A stretch of DNA of 64,000 nt, taken from the NCBI GenBank assembly GCA_030427205.1, contig JAUHXC010000017.1, positions 147,807-211,806 on the forward strand, given 5' to 3'. Numbering within the stretch: position 1 is the first letter of the stretch; each line of letters opens with the position of its first letter. The position numbers and the translations under genes are program-made. This stretch comes from a bacterium. Its GTDB lineage: Bacteria; Myxococcota_A; Bradymonadia; UBA7976; UBA1532. Under the pieces are notes generated by a model. It saw nothing but the letters and a program-made list of their open reading frames with translations. It made no database searches and was not told the origin of the DNA. Positions 26,001 to 33,521 of the stretch are shown here, in pieces.

Positions 26001-28491
26001 CGCCGGCTATGGCCCCGATCGGGCGCCGCTGGCCCACGGGCAGCTCTTGATGCTCGACCGGATCTCCGGCTACTGGCCCGACGACGGCGCGGCGGGCCTG
26101 GGTCTGATCCGCGGCGAGAAGGACGTCTCGCCCGGCGAGTGGTTCTTCCGGGCCCACTTCTTCCAGGATCCGGTGCAGCCGGGCTCGCTGGGCCTCGAAG
26201 CGCTGCTGCAGCTCTTGCAGTGCGCGATGCTCGAGGCGGGGCTCGACGCGGGCATCGCGCGCCCGCGCTTCCAGGCCATCGCCACCGGCCCGGAGATGGG
26301 CTGGAAGTACCGCGGGCAGGTGCTGACCCACAACCGGCGCATCACCAGCACCCTCGAAGTGACCGCAGTCGAGCGCGAGGCCGACGGGGTCGTAGCCACC
26401 GCCCGCGGGTCGCTGTGGGTCGACGGCAAGCGCATCTACGAGGCCGACGGGCTGGCGATGCGTATCGTCTCGGGGCCGCTCGCCGACGCGCCGGGCGCGG
26501 GCCCGGACAGCGTGACGCTCGACCCCGCGCGCGATACCTGGATCGGCGACCATCGGCCCACGTTCACCGTGCCGGCGCTGCCGATGATGAGCGTCGCCGA
26601 CCTGCTCGCCGACGGCGTCGCGCCCGGCGAGACGGTGATCGGCCTGCGCGACGTGCGGCTGCGCGCGTGGTTGGTGGTCGACGCCCCGCGTACGCTGACC
26701 CGCGTGCGTGAGGGCGACGTCGTACGCCTCTTCGACGGCGACCAGCAGCTGGCCTCGGCCCGGGTCATCACCGGCCGCTACGCCGAGCCGCCGGCGCCGC
26801 TGCCGGCCATCGAGGGCGAGCCCGCGCCCGATCCGTACGCCAGCGGCGCGCTCTTCCACGGCCCGGCCTTCCAGGTGCTCGAGTCGCTGGTGACCCGGCC
26901 CGGCGCCGCGTCGAGCCGCCTGCGGGCCACCGCGGCGGTGCCGGTCGGGCGGCTGCATCCGGCGCTGCTCGACGGCGCGACCCACGGCATCCCGCACGAC
27001 GCGCTGCACCGCTGGCAGCCCGATCTCGACCCCGATCGGGTGGCGTATCCGGCGACGATCACCGCGCTCGACGTCTTCGGGCCGCCGCCGACAGCGGGCC
27101 ATGTGCGCTGCGAGGTGCGCTTCGACGGCCTGCTGGGCGAGATGCCCACCTTCGCCATCCAGCTCATCGCCGACGGCCGCGTCTGGGCCGCGATGCGGCT
27201 GATCGAGGTCTGCCTGCCCAAGGGCCCCATCGGCCGCGCCGAGCCGCTGCTGCGGCGGGGCTTCCTGCGCGATCGCCAGCCGGGGCCGAGCCTCTCGGTG
27301 GCCGATGGCGACGGGACGCTGCTCGATCCGGCGGTCGTCCGGGCGTCGGATTGGCTGCCGGGCACCGTCGAGGCGGTCTACGGCACCGTCGACCCGGCAG
27401 ACATCGCCCGCCAGGAGCACGCGGCCCGAGCCCACGGCCTGCACCCGCACCGGATCTTCGAGCGGCTGCCGGTGACCCGCTTCGACCTCGAGACCGCCGT
27501 CGGCGACGCGATCCGGGTCAGCGGCGACGGCCGGGGCGCGCTCGACATCTCCGCCGTGCGCCGGTTCTGGAGCGCCTGGTTCGACCGCGGCCCGTGGCCC
27601 GTCGAAGACCTGTACTACGGCCTCATCGAGCGCTTCCTCGGCCGGGTCGTGCTCGACGATCCCGACGGCTTCGCGGCCATCGGCGACCGCAGCGCGCTGT
27701 ATCTGGCCAACCACCAGACCGCCGTCGAGTCGCTGCTCTTCTCCATCGTGACCGCCGGGCTGACCCGGGTGCCCACGGTGACCCTGGCCAAGATCGAGCA
27801 CCGCGAGACCTGGCTCGGCCGGCTCATCCGTCACTGCTTCGCCTACCCCGGCGTGACCGACCCGCGGGTGATGACCTTCTTCGATCGCGCCGACAAGGCG
27901 TCGCTGACCGGCATCATCGGCGAGCTGGGCGCCGAGATGGCCGCCGGCAAGCGCTCGGTGATGGTGCACGTCGAGGGCACCCGCTCGTTGAGCTGCCGCA
28001 CCCCGGTGCAGAAGATGTCGGGGGCCTTCATCGACATGGCGCTGGCGGTGGGCGCGCCCATCGTGCCGGTGCGCTTCGTCGGTGGCCTGCCCGCCGCGCC
28101 GCTGGACGCGCGGGTCGAGTTCCCCATCGGCGACGGGGCCGAGACCGGGCGGCAGGACATCTGGTTCGGCCGCCCGCTGCTGCCCGAAGAGCTGGCGCCG
28201 CTGCATTACGGCGAGCGCAAGCAGCGGGTCATCGACGGGATCAACCGCCTCGGCCCGTGCAACGCCGACGAGGCGCCCATCGCCGGCGATCCGACGCTGG
28301 CGGCGGCGGTGGCCGACTGGCAGAAGCGCTACGGGGCCGACCACCCCCACGGGACGCTGGGCGCGATCTTGAGTGAGCGAGAGGCGATCACCGCCGAGAG
28401 CCGGCGACTGCTGGCCGATCCGCCGGCGGTCGACGACAGCCCCGAAGGGCGCTGGCTGGCCGAGCTGGCCCGCAGGCTCAAGCCCGGCTGA
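20053..28491 (+). CDS. pfaC: PUFA synthase subunit C: KS-CLF-AT-DHs-acyltransferase
   Basis: The product has 2812 residues. Domains in order: ketosynthase with C175 in DAACAS and His in ECHATGTS and NLGHLITAAG; chain-length factor (about 500-760) whose Cys position reads SSGAGSG; acyltransferase (about 810-1100) with S898 in GYSSGE; a series of FabA-type hot-dog folds (1360-2170) with WYLHQGHMPPG, WFFDGHFHNDPCMPG and WFFRAHFFQDPVQPG plus one degenerate unit (WYFENSGGVMPY); a PKS-DH-like fold (GDHRPTF and LLDGATH); and a C-terminal 1-acylglycerol-3-phosphate acyltransferase (about 2440-2812) with NHQTAVES at 2553 and VEGTRS. The dehydratase/isomerase folds create the cis double bonds; the terminal domain may transfer product to lipid. 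It matches myxobacterial Pfa3. An upstream frame from 19405 is only a shadow of pfaA. Confidence 0.95.
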   Translation: MSFAPIAIVGRGCIVPDAPDPAALWRAVAAGRDLIDRAPAGRWRLDPARALVGADGDRRDRAWHDRGGYVRDFAFDPEGFAVPAAGLAGLDPVYLWTLHAARQALAEAGAVGGPRVAAVFGNLGFPSAGFAALAESHWLGGPAGDPRNRFHGSGPARLLETALDIGAAFCVDAACASALYAIKLGCDRLHDGRADLVVAGAVQAADDLFLHVGFTALEALSPSGRSRPFHADADGLVPAEGAACLALKRLADARRDGDRVLGVIRGVGLSNDGRGKGLLAPSPDGQARAIAAAWRQSGLDPRRCGLLECHATGTSVGDAAELQSSARVFAGHAGLPIGSLKSNLGHLITAAGAAGVLKVLGAFEAGVRPPTLHVDRPNPALGETPFRLLTAAEPWPADDLRVAAVSAFGFGGNNAHLIVSQDDPGIAETAPAPADGSVVVVALGARVGAARERAAFTEAALGERAIEPRIDGVDVDLVGLRFPPADLKQALPQQVAVLAAAREAMGATATPAARTGVFVGMEPDAEVTRYGARWRAADDDRDRLIPALRAPGVVGTMPNMPANRLSSQLDLHGPAFTVSSGAGSGLVALDIAARALRAGELDAALVGAVDFGCETVHRAACAAVGAPEPTGDAAVVLVLKRRADAERDGDGIYGALVDGPDGQMLGESDAGRALDARLGHATAAAGLVHAAAGLVGLAHRVAPGGDPLIEPTPTIGVQITGAPPMTFAAVEGRAPRHRRPPRIHTWAAADRAALLAAVRAGEPGGQGPARLAIVADDAQFADRTARAIAHLRDGGPAGPGVHVRMAPVAGQVAWVFAGAGAAYRGMGRDVLAALPGLGAVVRQSSARLLPGLGRFWGAGEGPGTTLEQLWGSSALCQLHAALSRDVLGLRPDAALGYSSGETNALLATGVWRDIDGLVADSEACGLFERDLSGRFEAVGGAWACWAVRAPLEVVRDALAGHSSVHLAIEHGPDDGVIAGRPEACAAVVERLGPNRCRQLDYTVAVHVPELAAVRDRWLDLHRRPTHPTPVRIYGNAHHGAYTPGSEACARAILEQADRPLVLPPTIEAAWADGVRIFVEHGPQSHCTRWIRRIIGERDGLAVAYDQRGRGVEATLDAVAALWSAGVDVDLQRLDAALGRAPEAPPTRSMTLPGHWPAVAPPTSEPPLPAASRPAQAAPAPESTMTVEVMAPAPSLPPSLMASAALAAPPSPSPTAPSSPSAAPPEPAAPAAEPTAPAAEANPVVAAWRRQIEQLAHAHEAFLARQQDVHGRFLAQRADATRVLLSAVSDAGLTGDVAEYAPASAAPAVVPTPPPAVAPAPTPSTLAPVAAPASPERPAAPPRTPAPPKAPAPAVETRAPVGPTFDRDALIVHAGGRISRLFGPAFAAQDARARQVRMPLPPLLLADRVVGIDAEPASMGTGTIWTETDVTRDAWYLHQGHMPPGVLIESGQADLMLISYLGVDLNVPADRVYRLLGCTLRYHGDLPRFDETLRFDIHIDGHAAHGDVRLFFFHYDCQNGDRPQLSVRDGQAGFFTDAELAESAGCLWTPAEQEIVAKPRLDRPTVRCTRTAFDAEQVAAFAAGETHACFGPGFEKARSHVRSPRIQGGRMQLFDRVTDLAIEGGPWGRGYLRAEMTVTPDRWFFDGHFHNDPCMPGTLMFEGCTQAMAFYIAALGYTLDRDGWRFRPVPELDYALQCRGQVTPESRLLVTEVFVEEVVDGPHPTLYADLLCTVDGLKAFHARRVAIELVPAWPLDARPELLEIPEHPGPIAEVDGFRFDYASLLACAWGRPSDAFGPMYARFDGPQRVARLPGPPYHFLSRVARVKGEIGVMQAGAEVEVHYDVPESAWYFENSGGVMPYAVLLEAVLQPCGWLASYVGSALTVDGELGFRNLDGKGVVHREIGPGAGTLVTRVKLESVSATGGMIIESFTVDCTLDGAPVYTLETVFGFFPPAALANQAGLAVSAEARAFFDRPVSRARELSAGYGPDRAPLAHGQLLMLDRISGYWPDDGAAGLGLIRGEKDVSPGEWFFRAHFFQDPVQPGSLGLEALLQLLQCAMLEAGLDAGIARPRFQAIATGPEMGWKYRGQVLTHNRRITSTLEVTAVEREADGVVATARGSLWVDGKRIYEADGLAMRIVSGPLADAPGAGPDSVTLDPARDTWIGDHRPTFTVPALPMMSVADLLADGVAPGETVIGLRDVRLRAWLVVDAPRTLTRVREGDVVRLFDGDQQLASARVITGRYAEPPAPLPAIEGEPAPDPYASGALFHGPAFQVLESLVTRPGAASSRLRATAAVPVGRLHPALLDGATHGIPHDALHRWQPDLDPDRVAYPATITALDVFGPPPTAGHVRCEVRFDGLLGEMPTFAIQLIADGRVWAAMRLIEVCLPKGPIGRAEPLLRRGFLRDRQPGPSLSVADGDGTLLDPAVVRASDWLPGTVEAVYGTVDPADIARQEHAARAHGLHPHRIFERLPVTRFDLETAVGDAIRVSGDGRGALDISAVRRFWSAWFDRGPWPVEDLYYGLIERFLGRVVLDDPDGFAAIGDRSALYLANHQTAVESLLFSIVTAGLTRVPTVTLAKIEHRETWLGRLIRHCFAYPGVTDPRVMTFFDRADKASLTGIIGELGAEMAAGKRSVMVHVEGTRSLSCRTPVQKMSGAFIDMALAVGAPIVPVRFVGGLPAAPLDARVEFPIGDGAETGRQDIWFGRPLLPEELAPLHYGERKQRVIDGINRLGPCNADEAPIAGDPTLAAAVADWQKRYGADHPHGTLGAILSEREAITAESRRLLADPPAVDDSPEGRWLAELARRLKPG

Positions 28492-28503
28492 GGGCAGGGG
28501 AGC

Positions 28504-28517
28504 GCCGCGGGCGCGGC
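28504..28517. terminator. Small GC hairpin between convergent genes
   Basis: GCCGC-GGGC-GCGGC forms a 5-bp stem with a 4-base loop, 12 bp after the pfaC stop and directly abutting the stop of the convergent DUF1501-like gene. There is no T-tract. A weak bidirectional terminator is possible. Confidence 0.3.
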
Positions 28518-29873
28518 TCAGGCGATGAAGCCGTCGATCAGCTGCCCGCCGGTGATCTGCTGGCCGATGGCCTCGGGATCGTGGCCCAGCGCGATACCCA
28601 GCGACGTGCCCACCGCTTCGAGGCTGTTCTCCGGCGCGATCTCGCCGCCGTCGGCCGCCGGGATGGGCTGGCTCTGGGCCGCGCCGGCGATGACCTCGAC
28701 GCTGCCGTAGACCCCGCCGCGCACCCGCGGGCCGAACGCGATCATCACCCCGTGGTTGCGGTTGTGGTCGCGCCCGCCGGCCGTATTGCGCATCAGCCGC
28801 CGCCCGAAGACGTTGAGCAACCCGAAGGTCACGTCGTCCTCGATGCCCGCGGCCACCAGCCCGTTCCAGAAGTCGCCGATGGCCGCCACGCCGGCGGTCG
28901 TCTGTGCGGTCTCGTCGGTCAGCTCGCTGTCCTGGTGGTTGTCGCCGCCGAACGGGATGCGCACCGTCATCACCGGCGCCACCCGCGCCGCCGCCAGGAT
29001 CGCCGCGGTCGCCAGCTGGTGCTCGGCGCCGTCGACGACGTCTTCCCCGAACTCGAGCGCCGCGAGCTGCGCGCCGAGCCCTTCGCCGAGCTGCCGGGCC
29101 TGCTCGCCGCTGCGGATATAGCGATCGACGAACGACCGCTGCGCCGCGGTGCCGTCTTCGCGCAGGATGCGATACACCCGCTCGATGGCCTGATCGCGCA
29201 GCGGGCGCAGGTTCAACAGCGGCGCCACCTCGCCGTCGGGCGGGGCGAAGAGCGCGGCGAGCTGCGACGGCGCCACCGTCTGCAGCGGCCGACCGCCGTA
29301 GGTCAGGTCCTCGCCGGTCAGCGGCAGCGGCTCGACCTGCAGCGTCGTATTCGGCGTGCCGGCCACCACCGCCGTCGTCAGCCCGGCGATCATCGACGCG
29401 AACATGTCGCCCGCGTTGGTGCTCGTCGAGCGCACCGACCCGTGCAGCCCCATCGTGCTGCGGTAGTCGGTGTGCGCCGGGCTGCGCGTCGCGTGGTGCA
29501 CGAACGCCATGCGATCGCGCAGCGCGAGCGGCAGCGCGGCCCAGGGCGCCGCCGCCTCGGTGGGCCGGCCGCCGAGGGTCATCGGCGTCGGCATCGCGAA
29601 GGCGTCGGGGTGCTGCGCGTTGGCCACGTAGCTGCCCGGGCAGTTGGCGTTGACCGGATCACCCGCCGACGAGGTCGCGAGCACCAGCGTCTGGGGCAGC
29701 CCGTCGGGCACCTGGGCCCGGGCGGGGTTGATCAGGAACTCGGGGGGCAGGCCGGTGGCCAGGCTGCGCAGCAGCAGGCCCGAGCTGGCGAGGCCGCCGA
29801 CGAGGAACGCCCGCCGGCCGATGCCGCGATGGCGCGTCTGTTCGCGCCGCTTCGTATTCTGGCGCAGCTTCAC
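28518..29873 (-). CDS. Tat-exported DUF1501/DUF1552-type protein
   Basis: The 451-residue product has a twin-arginine signal (GRRAFLVGGLASSGLLL) and so folds in the cytoplasm before export. The body resembles the DUF1501/DUF1552 group, which shares an alkaline phosphatase/sulfatase-like fold: H-T-D-YRSTMGLHG, PFGGDNHQDSE, and GRDHNRNHGVMIAFGPRVRGG near the C-terminus. Its start overlaps the stop of the upstream cytochrome-like lipoprotein gene by 4 bp, so the two are translationally coupled. Such pairs recur in Myxococcota and Planctomycetes. The substrate is unknown. Confidence 0.7.
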   Translation of the reverse strand: MKLRQNTKRREQTRHRGIGRRAFLVGGLASSGLLLRSLATGLPPEFLINPARAQVPDGLPQTLVLATSSAGDPVNANCPGSYVANAQHPDAFAMPTPMTLGGRPTEAAAPWAALPLALRDRMAFVHHATRSPAHTDYRSTMGLHGSVRSTSTNAGDMFASMIAGLTTAVVAGTPNTTLQVEPLPLTGEDLTYGGRPLQTVAPSQLAALFAPPDGEVAPLLNLRPLRDQAIERVYRILREDGTAAQRSFVDRYIRSGEQARQLGEGLGAQLAALEFGEDVVDGAEHQLATAAILAAARVAPVMTVRIPFGGDNHQDSELTDETAQTTAGVAAIGDFWNGLVAAGIEDDVTFGLLNVFGRRLMRNTAGGRDHNRNHGVMIAFGPRVRGGVYGSVEVIAGAAQSQPIPAADGGEIAPENSLEAVGTSLGIALGHDPEAIGQQITGGQLIDGFIA

Positions 29874-32140
29874 AGCCCCACCCCCATCACGTCGGGCGAG
29901 AGGCAGGCCATCACGAACGCCGCGCGGGCCCCGTCTCGCTGGTTGAGCCCGTCGGCGACGGCCTCGTCGAAGTGCGCGCGCAGCTCGGCGAGCGCGGTGT
30001 CATGGCGCGGATGGCCCGCGGTCAGCCCCATCAGCCGCTCGACGATCAACGTCAGCGACGCGTCGACATTGCCCGGCACGAACAGCGGGCTGTCGACCCG
30101 CACCGCGACCGGCGCGATGGCCTCGCAGGCGGTGCGCGCGGCGGCGTAGTGGAAGGCGCTCGGCAGCGTCGGCTGCACCGGATCGGCCACCCCGCGGGCG
30201 AAGGCGTCGTCGGGCACCAGCCCGATCAGCGGCGCGACCCGCGGCAGCGCGCACAGCCCGTCGACGCCGACGCGGGCGTCGAGCATCGCGCACAGGTGCT
30301 GCCGGCGGGTGATGCTCACCAGCGGCCCCTCCGCGCCCCAGGTGGCGGTCTCTTCGAGGCCGGTCACCAGCGGCGACGAGAGCACGTCGATCAGCAGCCG
30401 ATGGAAGTCGGGGTCGTCGCGGAAGCGGTCGGCGATGGCCACGAAGAGCGGGTCGGTCTCGTCGCAGCGCGCCGAGTTGGCGAAGAGGCAGACCTTCTGG
30501 GTCCAGGCGATGGCGAAGCGCGGGTGCTCGGCCAGCGTGCGGCCCAGGTCGGTCACGTCGGCGCCCAGGGCGCTGTGGCCCAGCAGCGCGAAGCCGGCCT
30601 GCGGCATCGGGTCGTAGATCGCCCCCAGATCGGTGCCCGCGAGGCCTATCTGCCGCTGGTAGCGCACGTTGTACGTGCCGGCGAAGTACACCCGCATCGG
30701 GTCCATGTTCTTGTGGCAGCCGTAGCAGGCGGTCTCGACGTTCTGAACGTGGTCGATGGGGATCGCCGCGTCGTCGGGCGTTGCCCGCGGCGTCGGCTCG
30801 GTCTGCGAGAAGCCGGCGTGCAGCGCGGTGAGCACGGTCTGGTTGGTCGTCACCCGGAACTGGTTGTCGACGTTGGTCGCCCAGTTGGCGAAGAAGGCCT
30901 GGGTGGTGAAGAAGCCCGAGCGCGGCAGCACGACCGTCATGCGGCCCTGCACCGCGCGCAGCGCCGGGATGTCGTAGAACGGGATGGCGTCGGGCCCGCC
31001 CGCGGTCACCAGCTCGACCATGCGCCAGTCTTCGAAGTCGGCCTCGCTCAGCGGCGCATCAGCGAAGCGCAGCTGGCGGCCGCCGTTGCAGCGCTGGCTC
31101 AAGAAGCCGTGGAACAGGTCGAGCAGATCGGCGGCCGGGATGCCCCGCGCGCAGCGGCTCACCTCGGGATCGTAGCCCGGCACGGCCCAGGTGCGCTCGG
31201 CCACCTGCTGCTCGAGCGGCGGGTCCTGCCCCTCGATCGCGGTGGCCAGCATATGCTGTTGCCGCCGCTCCGCCGCGCCCTGGTCGGCATAGCGCAGGTA
31301 GACCAGGTTGGCGGTGGTCATCATCCAGCGGCGGGTCGTCAATATCTCGGTGAACGGCGCGCCGCGCTCGACGATGTCCAGCGCGGTGCGCACGAAGGAC
31401 TCCTCGATGACCCGCCGGATGCGCGGCGAGTAGCTGCGGTCGAACTGGATGCGATCGAATTGATCATCGGCGAGCACCGGCACCTTCTGCTGAAGCGCGA
31501 TGGCCAGGAAGCCGGCCAGCTTGTCGCGGAAGCGCGGGTTCTCCGGTGACGTCCAGCGCTCGACCAGCGCCCGCATCGCGCCCGGATCGGCGGCCACCTG
31601 GGCGATCTCCTGCGCGGTCGGCGCCGAGCCGTCGAGCAGCGCCTTGACCTTGCCCACCGCCGCCTCGACCGGCGTCGGCTCGAACGGCGCCGGCGGCGGC
31701 TGGGCCGCGGCGACGCCGTAGACCCAGTCGGTCAGGCAGGCCCGCAGCTCGAGATCGGCCTGTCCGTCACGGCCCGGCGGCATCACCAGCTGGCAGGCAT
31801 CTTCGACGCCGCCCGGCGGGTTCGTCGCGCCCACCGCCTGCAAGAGCAGGCTGCGCTCGGGCCGACTGGGATCGATGAGCAGGCGATCCTGGCAGCTCGC
31901 GGTATGCGCCGGCGCCCCGATCATGCGCGCGCCCAGCTCGGGCGAGGCCAGATCGAGCCCCGCGGCCGGGCTGACCTCCAGGTGGCAGTCGGTGCAGCCC
32001 TGGGCCGCGAAGACCTCGGCGACGCAGTCCGGATCGGGCGGGTTCGGATCGGGCGTCGTCGGCTCGCAGCCCAACGCCCACAGCGCCAGACCGGCGAGCA
32101 GCGGCGACCCCGCTCGTCGTGGATGGCAGATCTCTCGCAT
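29870..32140 (-). CDS. Cytochrome c-like lipoprotein with two CxxCH motifs
   Basis: The 756-residue product starts at 32140 behind a strong GGAGG. It has a lipoprotein signal (LAGLALWALGC), a first heme-type motif CTDCH near residue 50 and a second, CYGCHKNMDPM, near residue 475. The second is the mark of DUF1588/DUF1592-type planctomycete-cytochrome-like proteins. In between is a helical region with PRFRDKLAGFLA and a TTRRWMMTTANLVY segment. It is probably a periplasmic or outer-membrane-facing c-type cytochrome working with the coupled Tat-exported protein downstream. An in-frame upstream ATG (32227) would mask the signal peptide and was rejected. Heme attachment is predicted only from the motifs. 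Confidence 0.72.
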   Translation of the reverse strand: MREICHPRRAGSPLLAGLALWALGCEPTTPDPNPPDPDCVAEVFAAQGCTDCHLEVSPAAGLDLASPELGARMIGAPAHTASCQDRLLIDPSRPERSLLLQAVGATNPPGGVEDACQLVMPPGRDGQADLELRACLTDWVYGVAAAQPPPAPFEPTPVEAAVGKVKALLDGSAPTAQEIAQVAADPGAMRALVERWTSPENPRFRDKLAGFLAIALQQKVPVLADDQFDRIQFDRSYSPRIRRVIEESFVRTALDIVERGAPFTEILTTRRWMMTTANLVYLRYADQGAAERRQQHMLATAIEGQDPPLEQQVAERTWAVPGYDPEVSRCARGIPAADLLDLFHGFLSQRCNGGRQLRFADAPLSEADFEDWRMVELVTAGGPDAIPFYDIPALRAVQGRMTVVLPRSGFFTTQAFFANWATNVDNQFRVTTNQTVLTALHAGFSQTEPTPRATPDDAAIPIDHVQNVETACYGCHKNMDPMRVYFAGTYNVRYQRQIGLAGTDLGAIYDPMPQAGFALLGHSALGADVTDLGRTLAEHPRFAIAWTQKVCLFANSARCDETDPLFVAIADRFRDDPDFHRLLIDVLSSPLVTGLEETATWGAEGPLVSITRRQHLCAMLDARVGVDGLCALPRVAPLIGLVPDDAFARGVADPVQPTLPSAFHYAAARTACEAIAPVAVRVDSPLFVPGNVDASLTLIVERLMGLTAGHPRHDTALAELRAHFDEAVADGLNQRDGARAAFVMACLSPDVMGVGL

Positions 32141-32367
32141 GGCTCCTCCCTCCGGGGGCATGCCCCGACAGACGCCCGCGACGGCCGCCGGCTCATCCGA
32201 CCGGCGCCGCGGGCGCGCGCTCCCCACGATCCCATTTCAGGGGCCGTGCCAGCTCGGGATTCGCGCCGTCGGCCCGCGTTCTGACCGATTGGTTGCGCGC
32301 AGCGGCCCGTGCGGACCGCTCGGACCGGTCCGGATGTCGCGTCCGCCCGACAGTGACGGCCCGATCG

Positions 32368-33150
32368 TCAAGCCCGGTTGGCGCCCAGCGCCCGCGGATC
32401 GAACTGCAGCTCGACCTCGACGACCTCGCCGTCGGTGCCCGGCACCGCGCGACCGCGCGCGTCGCGCTCCGCGGGGATGACGTACTCCAGGCGCCGCCCG
32501 CCGGTCGAGGCGGCCAGGGCCATCGCCGCGGTGAAGGCCTTGGTGCCGCCGGTGTAGTCGAGCACCAGATCGGCGTCGGGCCCCGCCGCGTCGATGATGG
32601 CGTGCAAGGCGGCGTAGATCGCGCTCGGGTCGTGGAACGCCGACGGCGGCAGCTCGACCGCCTCGATCAACCCCGCCGGCAGCTCGAGGGCGCGGGCCTC
32701 CTCCCGCAGTCGCCCGAGCGACTCGAGCAGCGGCTCGCCAGGGGTATGCAGCGCGTAGACCTTGCGCACGACGGCCCGGTGGTGGCGCAGCGCGATGAAG
32801 GCCGACTCGACCCCCGGACCGGGGCTGATGCCCACCACCACGATCTGCGCCGGCGCCGCCGGCTCGCCGTGGATGCGCAGCAGGTCGGGCTTCATCCAGC
32901 GCGGCGAGAGCGTCTGCCGCAGCCGCCGCGCGAGGTGCGTCCGGCTCACATAGACCACCACCGCCGCCAGCAGCGCGATGCCCGCCGCCATCAAGAAGAC
33001 GATCGCGTCCCGCTCGCCCCATTGACGCACGCTCCAGCGCACGACGGCCTGCAGCAGCAGCCCGACGCCGAACGCGGTGGCGAGGCCGACCCCGGTGGCG
33101 GCGGCGACGATGCCGTCTCGGGTCGCAGAGGTCTGGCGGTGCAGCGACAT
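32368..33150 (-). CDS. Two-TM protein with CARF-like nucleotide-sensing domain
   Basis: The 260-residue product starts at 33150 behind GAGGAG. Two N-terminal TM helices (about 14-37 and 49-68) are followed by a basic stretch and a Rossmann-like domain (about 102-250). This domain has the two marks of CARF domains: a glycine-rich first loop (VVVGISPGPG, 104-113) and the signature DYTGGTKAF (198-206), corresponding to the (N/D)-x-TGGTK loop that binds cyclic oligoadenylate in CRISPR type III effectors. No nuclease or other effector domain and no cas gene is present. It may be a membrane effector or sensor for a cyclic nucleotide; the ligand is unknown. Confidence 0.7.
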   Translation of the reverse strand: MSLHRQTSATRDGIVAAATGVGLATAFGVGLLLQAVVRWSVRQWGERDAIVFLMAAGIALLAAVVVYVSRTHLARRLRQTLSPRWMKPDLLRIHGEPAAPAQIVVVGISPGPGVESAFIALRHHRAVVRKVYALHTPGEPLLESLGRLREEARALELPAGLIEAVELPPSAFHDPSAIYAALHAIIDAAGPDADLVLDYTGGTKAFTAAMALAASTGGRRLEYVIPAERDARGRAVPGTDGEVVEVELQFDPRALGANRA

Positions 33151-33242
33151 GGGCGCTCCTCGAAGCCGATGCCCGGACGGTATCAGGGCCGCCGAACGAG
33201 CCGAAGTCACCCGCGAGGCCTCAGCCGGCGTATGCTGTCGAC

Positions 33243-33431
33243 ATGAACGCCTCGAGCCCGCTCACCACCGCCGTCCAGGTCGCCCTGGCCATCTCCGTCG
33301 CGTTCGCCGCGCGCTCCCTGCTCGGCTGGCCGCTGGTGGCCTGCATGCTCGGCGGCGTGGTCGCCTCCTATCCGCTGATCACGGTTCTGGTGGCGGTGGG
33401 CGGCCTGCTCTCCGCCGAGCGCTCGGATTGA
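33243..33431 (+). CDS. Small two-TM membrane protein
   Basis: This 62-residue hydrophobic protein has two predicted TM segments (about 8-28 and 32-56) joined by a short LGWPL turn, with an acidic/basic tail (SAERSD). It is divergent from the TM-CARF gene, with a 92-bp gap between the two starts. No strong ribosome site precedes the ATG, so the start is uncertain. No family was recognised. The proximity to another two-TM protein hints at a functional link, but this is inference. Confidence 0.45.
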   Translation: MNASSPLTTAVQVALAISVAFAARSLLGWPLVACMLGGVVASYPLITVLVAVGGLLSAERSD

Positions 33432-33521
33432 GGGGGCAGGCTTCGAGGATGGCCCTCGCGTCGAACGCGATCCCTGCGACGGCTGCTCTCGACAGGGGCT
33501 GCGGGCGGTGAGGAGCGATCC

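Noticed and set aside
19672..28350. Very long minus-strand frame opposite pfaA/pfaC
   Set aside because: It is a high-GC antisense shadow with biased composition. The plus strand carries unmistakable PUFA synthase domains.
32368..33150. Csm6/Csx1-type CRISPR effector
   Set aside because: There is no HEPN or PD-(D/E)xK domain after the CARF-like fold and no type III locus in the window. It was called only as a TM-CARF-like protein.
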